Shown: positions 55,974 to 64,000 of the stretch, one piece after another
How positions within the stretch are numbered: position 1 is the stretch's first letter
Layout: each line of letters begins with the position of its first letter
Assembly: GCF_030014955.1 (NCBI RefSeq)
Contig: NZ_JAGRPV010000001.1
Span: forward strand, 1 to 64,000
Reading direction: 5' to 3'
DNA from: Cohnella hashimotonis
Lineage (GTDB): Bacteria; Bacillota; Bacilli; Paenibacillales; Paenibacillaceae
Length of the DNA stretch: 64,000 nucleotides
The notes under the pieces: generated by a model
Seen by the model: the letters and a program-made list of their open reading frames with translations, nothing else
What the model was told of the DNA's origin: nothing
Database searches by the model: none
Made by a program: the position numbers and the translations under genes

Positions 55974-58900
55974 ATGCAAAACGGTTTGTACGAATGGCTG
56001 GAGGCTTACGAGGATCCGCCGGCCAAATATCGGCCCGTGCCGCTATGGTCGATCAACGGACGGCACGACGCGGAGGAGATTCGGGAGCAGGTCGCCCTGC
56101 TGCAGGAGATGGGGATGGGCGGCGGATTTTTTCACCCGCGCCCGGGTCTCGTGAACGAGTACTTGAGCGAAGAATGGTTCGACCTTTTTGGGGCCGCATT
56201 GGATGAAGCGGAGAAAAGGGGCCTTCAGCTTTATATATACGACGAAAATTCGTATCCCTCCGGCTTCGCGGGCGGGCACGTGTCCGCCGAGCTGCCGGAT
56301 TGCCTGAGCCGGTCGGCCGGCCAGAAGATTCTGGAGCGTCCGGAGCCGGGCGAGTTGCCGTATGCCAATGCGCACTTCCTGTCCAGTCCCGGGCAGCCGA
56401 TCGCGGTCTATGCGTTCGAGCGCACTTCGGCCGGCGGGATTCGCCTGACCCGTCGTCTGGACGGAATGCCTTCATCCGAATGGGGGCAGCATGGCCATTC
56501 CTATCTGATCTACGACTGGCGCGCCGCGGAGACGAACGGCTGGCTGGGCGGCTTCGCCTACGTCGATCTGCTGCGGCCGGAGGTCGCGCGCGTGTTCATC
56601 GAGCGGACGCACGAGCGCTACAAGGCGCGCTTCGGCGCCAGCTTCGGCAAGACGATTCCGGCGGTGTTCACCGACGAGCCGGAGGTGTCGCCGGGCAACC
56701 TGTTCCAGGCGGAGACGGCGGTTCCGTTCTCCTATTGGTTCGCCGCGCAGTTCGCGGACCGCGCCGGCTACGATCTGATCGCGCATCTGCCGCTGCTGTT
56801 CCAGGACGCCGAAGACGGTACGGGCGAGCTGCGCGACGCGAAGGAGGTACGCGCCGATTATTACCGGATCATGTTCGAGCTCTGGCGCGACAACTATGTC
56901 ATCCCGCTGGGCGAGTGGTGCCGGTCGAACGGCCTGGCGTTTACGGGACACTATCTCGAGCATCAATGGCCGATTCCGTGGGTGCGCTTTTCTCCGGGCA
57001 TCATGTCGCTCTACGAATACATGGACTGGCCGGGGATCGACTTCCTGACGTGCGGCCCGCTGTCGTCGGACGGTACCGACGCGCTCCTCGTCACCGTGCG
57101 GGAGGCGGCGAGCGTCTCTCGCCAGCTCGGCAAGGCGCGGACGCTGTGCGAGGCATTCGGCGCGGGCGGCTTCGACGCGTCGACGCAGGATTTCAAGCGG
57201 ATTGGAGACTGGCTGCTCGCGCACGGCATCGACTTCCTGAATCCGCATCTGACGGCGGCCTCCCTCGCCGGCGCGAGGAAGCGGGATCATCCGCAATCGT
57301 TCGATTGGCGCCTGCCTTGGCAGTATGAGCTGAGACAGCTGACGGATTACATCGCGCGGGCCCAGCTTGCGCTGACCCAAGGGAAGGCGGACAGGCGCGT
57401 CCTGCTGCTGCATCCGACGCGGACCGCCTATCTGTACCCGGCGACGACGAGCTGGGAAGCGGCTGGCCATCCCTTCGAGGAGATGGTGACGTCGTACAAG
57501 ACGCTGCTGCAGCGGCTGTCGGACGCGGGCATCGATTACGACCTGGGCGATGAGGAGATCATGGCGCGGCACGGCCTAATCGATGCGGCCGGCCGATGGG
57601 TCGTCGGCACGGCGAGCTACGACGAGGTCATTCTCCCCGCAGGCATGGAGTCGGCGATGCGTTCGACGGTAAGACTGCTTGAAGCGTATGCCGCCGCGGG
57701 AGGCAGCGTGCGCGTACTGGGGGACCGCTTGCCGGACTACGTGGACGGCAGACGCGACGACGCCTTGGCGGCGCTGGCGGCCAGGCGGCCCGAATCGTTC
57801 GTCCGCACGAACGCGGACGCGCTGATCGCGGCCTGGTCGGCGGACAGCCGACGACGTTGCGGGTACGGGCTGAGCCTGGCCGGCACAAGCGGCGGGGACG
57901 CGGCGATCGAAGGGACCGATTCGGTCCATGCGTCCGATGCCGTTGAGATCAGGGGGCTCGCCGTCCAGTCGCGCGAGCTTCCGGAGGGCGTGCGGCTGCT
58001 GTTCCTGGCCTACAGCGCGCCGGAGCCGCTGACCGTGAAGCTGACCCTGCATGCGCCGGCGGCGATGCGGCTCGATCTGCTGCGCGGGACGGCCGTTCGG
58101 ACCCCCGCTGCCGGGGAGGCGCAGGAATTGACGCTGGAGCAGGGGGATTCCTGCTGCTATCTGCTGCTGGACGACGCGGCTGCGTTCGACTCAATCGCAT
58201 CGGCACTGCCGTTTACGCCGCACGCAGAGCGGGCGGGCCCGGACATGGACGAAGTCCCTGCTGAGGCAGATCTCGAAGGGCGAAGAGACGGGATCGCGGC
58301 GGCGGCCGGTTCCGACCGCAGCCTGCCGATCCGAAGCATATTTCCGCTCGATGAGAATGCGCTCATGCTTGATTATGCGGACGTGACGGGCAGACATCTC
58401 CGGATGAAAGGCATGTCCGTGTACCGGGCGTGCCCGCTGCTCTATCGGGAGAACGGCTTCGACGGCAATCCGTGGGACAATGCCGTGCAGTACAAACGCC
58501 GCATCGCGGAGCGGGCGCCGAGCGCAAGCACGGAGGGGTTCGAGGCGGCGTTCCGCCTCGCGGTCGACGTCGTTCCGGCGCGTATTCGATTAGCCGTCGA
58601 GCAGGGAAGCCGGATGCGGCTCGAGGTCAACGGCTTGGCGCTCGCACCTGCGCCGTCCGAGCGATGGATGGACCGCGCGTTCGCCGTTTACGATCTCGCG
58701 GATGCGCTCTCGGCGGGCGAGAACGTGCTGAAGCTGATCGCGCCCGTATTCGATCCGCTCCTGGAGCTCGAGCCGGCCTATGTGCTGGGCGACTTCTCGG
58801 TAACGCCCTGCGAAGCGGGATTCCGCATATCGGCAGGCATGCCGACACTCGCGTCCGGCGATTGGACGCACCAGGGATTGCCCTTCTACGGCGGACAGGT

Positions 58901-59270
58901 GGAGTACGCGCTGGAGCCGATCGCGGCGGACGAACGATCGCTCGCGTCCAACAAATACGTGATACGGCCGGAGGGGCTGCAAGGCGCAGCGGCGCATGTA
59001 CGCGTCAACGGCTGCAGGCTGCCGATCCATATGGGCGCTGCCGCCGCGGACGTCACCTCGCTGCTGTCCCCCGGGATCAACCGTCTGTCCGTCGTCGTGT
59101 CGGCCACCCAGCAGAACGTATGGGGACCGCATCACGCCGGTCCGCCCGCGCGCATCGCTTCGCCCTGGATGTGGAAAAGCGGACCGGCCGAAGGCCCTCC
59201 TCCCGGCCGCTCCTATTCGTTCGCCGCCTGCGGCTTGTCGGGCGTGCGGCTGTCCGTGGAGCGCCGTTGA
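55974..59270 (+). CDS. Large cytoplasmic glycoside hydrolase, GH106/rhamnosidase-like
   Basis: The 1098-residue protein has no signal peptide. The N-terminal half begins PLWSINGRHDAEEIREQVAL and continues GGGFFHPRPGLVNEYLSEEW, YDENSYPSGFAGG (89-101) and VFTDEPEV (around 231-238). This pattern is seen in large hydrolases of the GH106 alpha-L-rhamnosidase-like group. The C-terminal 300 residues look like beta-sandwich (jelly-roll) domains. Precise substrate specificity cannot be inferred. It is the last gene of the transporter operon, so it probably acts on imported oligosaccharides. A terminator follows. Confidence 0.8.
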   Translation: MQNGLYEWLEAYEDPPAKYRPVPLWSINGRHDAEEIREQVALLQEMGMGGGFFHPRPGLVNEYLSEEWFDLFGAALDEAEKRGLQLYIYDENSYPSGFAGGHVSAELPDCLSRSAGQKILERPEPGELPYANAHFLSSPGQPIAVYAFERTSAGGIRLTRRLDGMPSSEWGQHGHSYLIYDWRAAETNGWLGGFAYVDLLRPEVARVFIERTHERYKARFGASFGKTIPAVFTDEPEVSPGNLFQAETAVPFSYWFAAQFADRAGYDLIAHLPLLFQDAEDGTGELRDAKEVRADYYRIMFELWRDNYVIPLGEWCRSNGLAFTGHYLEHQWPIPWVRFSPGIMSLYEYMDWPGIDFLTCGPLSSDGTDALLVTVREAASVSRQLGKARTLCEAFGAGGFDASTQDFKRIGDWLLAHGIDFLNPHLTAASLAGARKRDHPQSFDWRLPWQYELRQLTDYIARAQLALTQGKADRRVLLLHPTRTAYLYPATTSWEAAGHPFEEMVTSYKTLLQRLSDAGIDYDLGDEEIMARHGLIDAAGRWVVGTASYDEVILPAGMESAMRSTVRLLEAYAAAGGSVRVLGDRLPDYVDGRRDDALAALAARRPESFVRTNADALIAAWSADSRRRCGYGLSLAGTSGGDAAIEGTDSVHASDAVEIRGLAVQSRELPEGVRLLFLAYSAPEPLTVKLTLHAPAAMRLDLLRGTAVRTPAAGEAQELTLEQGDSCCYLLLDDAAAFDSIASALPFTPHAERAGPDMDEVPAEADLEGRRDGIAAAAGSDRSLPIRSIFPLDENALMLDYADVTGRHLRMKGMSVYRACPLLYRENGFDGNPWDNAVQYKRRIAERAPSASTEGFEAAFRLAVDVVPARIRLAVEQGSRMRLEVNGLALAPAPSERWMDRAFAVYDLADALSAGENVLKLIAPVFDPLLELEPAYVLGDFSVTPCEAGFRISAGMPTLASGDWTHQGLPFYGGQVEYALEPIAADERSLASNKYVIRPEGLQGAAAHVRVNGCRLPIHMGAAAADVTSLLSPGINRLSVVVSATQQNVWGPHHAGPPARIASPWMWKSGPAEGPPPGRSYSFAACGLSGVRLSVERR

Positions 59271-59324
59271 TACTTACCGTAGTACCGTATTGCGCATGCC
59301 GCAGCTTGGCACCCGAGATCGCTC

Positions 59325-59370
59325 AAGAGCAAGTCGCATTTGGTTTTACCGATGCCGGCTTGCTCTTTTT
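59325..59370 (+). terminator. Intrinsic terminator after the glycoside hydrolase gene
   Basis: AAGAGCAAG pairs with CTTGCTCTT across a 25-nt loop and is followed by further Ts. Confidence 0.85.
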
Positions 59371-59402
59371 ATATAGATAGCGCGATTAAGAGGAGGCTAA
59401 TG

Positions 59403-62094
59403 ATGAAGCTTATATCCAAACGTTGGCTGGCCGCGACGGTCTGCCTGGCTTTGCTGCTGCCGTTCATGCCTTCCGTAGACGGGGGGGCGGGCGGCGGCCG
59501 CCGTACTCGACACCGAGATCGGCGGGTTCGAAGGCGGCACCGACGGCTGGCAATGGGGAGCCAACGTGACCGCGCTCTCCCATGTGGCGAGCAGCGCCAA
59601 CGCGCCGTCGACGCCCTACGCGGGCAACCGGATGGCCGAGCTGACGACGGCGGGCGTGCCGGGCACGTCCTGGCGGTCGGTGTACCGCGATTTTTCCCCG
59701 GCGCTGAACGTCTCGTCCGTGCCTTACTTCCACGGCGCGTTCAACACCTACGGCATCGACGCGTCCAACACCCAGTTCGAAGCGCGAATTACGTTTTACA
59801 GCAACAGCCAGACGTTCGTATCCACGCAGGCCATTCAGGGGGACCGCTGGAACGAGCTCAGCGTGGATTTAAGCGGTTGGAGCTACAGAACGGCCATTAC
59901 GAAAATCGAGGTCGCCTATCGCTCCGTCACCTTCGCGACGAACTGGGCCGGCAAGCATCAGCTGGACAATGTCGGCTTTTCCGCTTATCCCGCCGTTTAT
60001 CCCGGCTCGATCGGTCAAGCGACGGCTTCGGCGACGCAGATCGACGTATTCGGCACGTATGCGACGTCCTCGTCGGCGCAGCTCGACCTCATCGAACTCC
60101 AGCCGTACGAAAAGTACGATATGACCGCCTCCTATACGGCCATGGCCACGCAATCCGTCGCGCCGAGCGGCGGCGTCGCGAGCTTCACGCTGAGCGGAGC
60201 GAGATACGGCGGCTCCCGGGACAAAGTGTATTCAAAGTTCGTCGTCGTCGACCATGCCACGAAAAAGCTGGTTGCGAGCCCAACCTATGTCACCTCGCAG
60301 ACGGCGCCGGCCAATGCGTACGCCTTTCCGACAGCCGCCTCGATCAAGGGACTTCAGGTGCAGACGATCGACGACGCCCAGAAGCTGGGCATCGGCCACG
60401 CGGCGCTGAACGTCGCGTTCAACCAGCTGTTCGTCGACAGCGCGGCGGGCGCGGTCCCTTTTGTTTTGGACGGAACGACCTATTATTTAAACGCTTCGTA
60501 TGTGGCGCAGCTGGATCGCGACATCAAGACGCTGTCCGACGAGGGCGTCGTCGTCAGTCTGATCCTCATATTGTATCCGGGCAGCGGGACGATCACCGCT
60601 AAGCTGACGCACCCGGGCTTCTCGGGCAGCGGGACGGTCGCCGCCATCAATGTCACGGACGCAGACGGCATCCGTTACTGGAAGGCCGGCATGGAATTTT
60701 TGGCGAGCCGCTACACGAGAGCCGACCAACAGTACGGGCGGGCGGTCAACTATATCGTCGGCAACGAGGTGAACTCGCAGGCTTATTGGTACGATATGGG
60801 GTCGAAGACGCTGCAGGATTTCGTGGAGCAATACGCCCGCGCCTACCGCATCGCCGAGACGGCTGTCAAAAAATATTACGCGAACGGCCGGACGTACATC
60901 TCGCTGGATCACTTTTGGAACGGCAGCGTCGGGACGGACGCCCTCCGTACGTACAAGGGCAAGGCACTGCTCGACGAGTTCAACCGGCGCATCCGGGCGG
61001 AGGGCAACATTCCGTGGAACATCGCTTACCATCCATACCCGGAAGACTTGTTCGATCCGACCGTGTGGAACGATACGACCGCGACGGCGTCCGCCGACAC
61101 GCTCCGCATCAATTTCAAAAACCTGCAGGTGCTGACCGGCTACATCGGCGCATCCGACTACTTGTACAACGGGAGCAAACGCCGGATCATCCTGTCTGAG
61201 CAAGGTTTTCACTCGCTCAGCAACTCGCTGGCCGATCAGAAGACGCAAGCCGCGGCTTATGTGTATTCGTACTACAAGGCCAAATTTCTCGGCGGCATCG
61301 ACTCGTTCATCCTGCATCGGCACGTGGACCACGGCCAGGAGGGCGGGCTGAATCTCGGCCTGTGGACGCGCGATCCGACCAAATCCGCCGCATCGGCCCC
61401 CAAAGATCCCAAGTACATCTACGACGTCTTCCAAAAAATCGATACGAGCGAGTCCGCCGCCGTCGCGAGCTTCGCCAAGAGCATCATCGGCATCTCGGAC
61501 TGGGCGAGCGTCATTCCGGGCTACAATGCCGCCCAGCTCGCCGACCGCGAGTCCCCCGCCGCCGGAGCGCTGTCCGCCGTCGGTTCGATCGCGCCTTCTC
61601 TGGCCGTATCGGGCTTCGAGACGTCGTCCGACGGATGGACGGCATCCGAGTATGCCACGTCCGTCGCCACCGCGTCGAGCTTCGCCAACGCGCCAGGAAT
61701 CCCGTTCGCGGGGACCAGGTCGCTGGAAGTGACGATGGACACGGCGACGGCCGGCGACGGCGTCGGAGGCGCGCGGGCGGAAAAAGGAATCGTGAAGACG
61801 TTCGCGGCGCCTGTCGACGCGACCGCCGCTCCGAAGTTCCAGTTCGCGATCGACGCCTACGGCGGGTGCCCGGGTGCCACTCAGTACAAGGTGACCGTGC
61901 GTCTCTACAGCGGCAGCCATGTGCTGGAAGGCAAGGCGACTCTGACGCCGAACGCATGGAACAAGTTCTCGATGGACGCCGGCGCTTGGCCGTATAAGGG
62001 CAGCGTCGACAAGATCAAGATTTGGTTCAGTACCGATTCGACGGCGCTCTGGAACGCCAAGTATCAGGTCGATCAGGTCGGCTTCGGCGCTTAA
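59403..62094 (+). CDS. Secreted DUF5722-type glycosidase-like protein, frameshifted in the signal-peptide region
   Basis: AGGAGG precedes the ATG, and the N-terminus MKLISKRWLAATVCLALLLP is a clear signal peptide, but the frame is broken at a G7 run (59481-59487). Removing one G joins it to AAAVLDTEIGGFEGGTDGW and a continuous frame to 62094 (896 aa in all). An N-terminal carbohydrate-binding-like module precedes a TIM-barrel-like domain recalled as DUF5722 (from about GLQVQTIDDAQKLGIGHAAL), with candidate acid/base E in VGNEVNS (60766) and nucleophile E in LSEQGFHS (61198). A second binding-like module ends it. The break may be a sequencing error, a phase-variable tract or a real mutation. 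Confidence 0.8.
59481..59487 (+). other. Poly-G tract at the frameshift
   Basis: Seven G residues lie within the codons following the signal peptide. Six would keep the frame from the start codon to the DUF5722 domain. Confidence 0.8.
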
Positions 62095-62208
62095 CCATGC
62101 GAAAGAGCGTGCCTCCGGGCCGACCCTGCCCCCGACCCCGATCCCGATGCGGCTTGCGGGCCGCCCGGAGCGCGCGCTTACGACTAAAACAAAGGTGGGA
62201 GACGCTTC

Positions 62209-64000
62209 ATGCGACATCGCTTATTCCGAACGACTGCAATCATCATTATTGCAATCGCTTCCATGCTGGTCCAACTGGTCGGCGCGTCCGGCGCGCTGGC
62301 CGGCGCTTACGAGCCGGCGTTGGCGGAGAAGGATGCCTACCAAGGGCATTCCATCTATCCGCTGCGGATGATTAACGACTTTAACGATGCGCCGCAAGCG
62401 GCGTTGTGGACGCCCGGCCCGAACGTGGACAAGACGAGCGTGACCGGCACGCTGCTGAACGCGCCGGGGGCGCCGTTCGAGGGCGCGGGTGCGCTCGAGG
62501 TGACGCCCCGCAAGGTCAAAGCATACGAATGGCGCACGATCTCTCGCGCCTTCGACGAGCCGCTCGACCTGTCGGACGCGAACTTCATCGCCGCCGCCGT
62601 CGACATCTGGGGCTGGAAGCAGGACGACTTCTTCGTGAAGCTGACGCTGCATAGCGGCGACGATACGTTCGAGGCGATATCCGGCATCGCGGCCAACAAG
62701 TGGAATATCGTCTACTTCGACGTCCGCGCATGGAGCGGCAGAGCCGGCATCGACGGGATGTCGATCTCTTATATGAAGAATTACGATCTGGAAGGCATGT
62801 CTCCGGGGGATCCTGGCTACGAATATTGGGACGGCAGGCTGCAGATCGATTCGCTCGCCGCGACGGCGGCCGCCGATCTGGACTTTCATATTCCGGGCTC
62901 GGACGAAGGCTTCGTCGCCTCGTCGGGCACGGCCGTTCAGTCGGCTGCGTCGGGCTCCCTGATCTATACGGTGACGGATCCGGCGGAATCGTACCTCGAG
63001 TCGCCAGGCCTGTCCCTGGACGCAGCGAAGCGCAATGCCGTCCTGCTGCGGATGGCCGGCGACACAGGCGCATCGCGCCTTAAGGTCGCCTGGACGACGC
63101 GCGAGGATCCGAATTGGGACGAGGCGAAGTCGCAGTCGTTCCCGGCCTCGGACGCGGCTTCGTTCGCGGATTACGAACTGGTGCTGACGAGCCCGCTATG
63201 GGAAGGCATTGTCGACCGCATCCGCATTTATCCGGAGGGAGCGGCGGCCGGCACGACGCTGGACATCGACAAGATCGGCTTTGCGCTCCGCAACGTGGAC
63301 GATTATGCGTATCAAGGCAAGCTCGAGCGTCTGAACATCGCCGGCGATCCGGCGGTTACAACAGCAGAGGGGAGCGTGGACGCCGCTTATCTGTCCGCCC
63401 ACCCGGGCGCGAAGGTGGGCATTTACGAGCTGCCTCTGTACGCGGACGAGAAATCGGTCGACTACGCGTCCATGACGCCGCTCTCGGAGAGCGCGGCGGG
63501 ACCGACCTTCAGCCTGTCGTTCCCGGCGGCCGAAGGCGACAAAAACCGGGCGTACGACAAATTCGTGGCCGTGCTGGAGGACGGCGGAGAATTCGCGCTG
63601 GTGGATGGGCCGAAGTACGTGACCAATCCCGAGGCGCTGGCCGCGAACCGGGAGCCTTATCCGGTCACCGACAGCATCAAGGGGCTGCAGGTGCAATTGC
63701 CCGCAGACGCGGAGCGACTTGGCGTGCGGCACGGCGCGATCAATATCGCGTACAACGAGATGCTGACGCTGACCGACCGCGGCGCCTCCTCGATTCCTTT
63801 TACGTACGAGGGCCAAACTTATTATTTCCGAAAATCCGCGGTAGACGGCCTGGACAGCCAGATCAAATCGATGACGGACAATCAAATGGCCGTGACCGCG
63901 ATTCTGATCCTGTACCGGACAGGGATGACTGACCCCGACTCGCCCAACAAGGACATCGTGCATCCCGACGCCACGGCGGAAGGAACCGTGTTCGCTCCCA
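62209..64000 (+). CDS. Secreted DUF5722-type protein, partial (3' end outside window)
   Basis: The frame starts at ATG 62209 with GGTGGGAG upstream and stays open to the window end (at least 597 residues). A signal peptide (RTTAIIIIAIASMLVQLVG) is followed by two beta-sandwich-like regions (about 50-240 and 245-370). A DUF5722-type domain then begins near residue 485 (SIKGLQVQLPADAERLGVRH). It is a paralogue of the upstream gene, sharing YNEMLTLTDRG-like and AILILYRTG-like segments. The catalytic half lies beyond the window. It follows the upstream gene by 114 nt. Confidence 0.88.
   Translation, partial: MRHRLFRTTAIIIIAIASMLVQLVGASGALAGAYEPALAEKDAYQGHSIYPLRMINDFNDAPQAALWTPGPNVDKTSVTGTLLNAPGAPFEGAGALEVTPRKVKAYEWRTISRAFDEPLDLSDANFIAAAVDIWGWKQDDFFVKLTLHSGDDTFEAISGIAANKWNIVYFDVRAWSGRAGIDGMSISYMKNYDLEGMSPGDPGYEYWDGRLQIDSLAATAAADLDFHIPGSDEGFVASSGTAVQSAASGSLIYTVTDPAESYLESPGLSLDAAKRNAVLLRMAGDTGASRLKVAWTTREDPNWDEAKSQSFPASDAASFADYELVLTSPLWEGIVDRIRIYPEGAAAGTTLDIDKIGFALRNVDDYAYQGKLERLNIAGDPAVTTAEGSVDAAYLSAHPGAKVGIYELPLYADEKSVDYASMTPLSESAAGPTFSLSFPAAEGDKNRAYDKFVAVLEDGGEFALVDGPKYVTNPEALAANREPYPVTDSIKGLQVQLPADAERLGVRHGAINIAYNEMLTLTDRGASSIPFTYEGQTYYFRKSAVDGLDSQIKSMTDNQMAVTAILILYRTGMTDPDSPNKDIVHPDATAEGTVFAP

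Noticed and set aside
59340..60602. 420-codon frame that includes the signal peptide of the DUF5722 gene
   Set aside because: After the G7 run it continues in the wrong frame as Arg-rich shadow; only the first 26 or so codons are real.

Overview
The window looks like the chromosome of a GC-rich, spore-forming Firmicute of the Paenibacillaceae (Cohnella/Paenibacillus type; this is inferred from gene order, gene families and composition). It carries the ctsR-mcsA-mcsB-clpC operon, the radA-disA-ispD-ispF-gltX-cysE-cysS-mrnC-rlmB-rae1-sigH run, and the rpmG-secE-nusG-rplKAJL-rpoBC cluster, all in the order usual for Bacilli.

Layout. 1-1.7 kb: 3' part of a 23S rRNA gene, a 5S rRNA gene and a terminator. 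1.8-5.4 kb: a small accessory block (VOC-fold protein, ArsR-type regulator divergent from an MFS exporter, Eis-like acetyltransferase). 5.7-10.4 kb: the CtsR heat-shock operon with its promoter and three operator heptads. 10.5-15.7 kb: a response regulator, a sensor kinase and a three-gene ABC-2 transporter, with palindromes between the two parts. 15.9-24.4 kb: radA, disA, a CDP-alcohol phosphatidyltransferase gene, a small minus-strand gene, the PIN/TRAM gene yacL, ispD, ispF and gltX. 24.4-26.6 kb: a 52-bp tandem-repeat array split by a complete IS256-family element, then a cysteine T-box leader. 26.6-31.0 kb: cysE-cysS-mrnC-rlmB-rae1. 31.2-44.3 kb: sigH, then the secE/nusG/ribosomal protein/RNA polymerase genes, including an L10 leader. 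After rpoC the usual rplGB-rpsL-rpsG-fusA-tuf genes are missing. In their place are a small membrane protein gene, a cluster of DnaA-box-like sequences and a two-gene ABC transporter.

46.8-50.0 kb is a Fur-type iron-siderophore uptake operon (binding lipoprotein and two permeases, no ATPase). From 50.1 kb to the window end lies a carbohydrate locus. It holds a GntR/LacI-hybrid regulator, a solute-binding lipoprotein, a permease with a seven-bladed beta-propeller fused to its N-terminus, a second permease, a large cytoplasmic glycoside hydrolase, and two secreted DUF5722-type proteins. The first DUF5722 gene has a one-base frameshift in a G7 run within its signal-peptide region, and the second runs off the window.

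The likely working model for this last locus is that secreted DUF5722 proteins release oligosaccharides, the lipoprotein and permease pair import them using a shared ATPase encoded elsewhere, and the cytoplasmic hydrolase degrades them. The extracytoplasmic propeller may sense or hold the substrate at the transporter. This locus, with the propeller-permease fusion, is the most novel part of the window.
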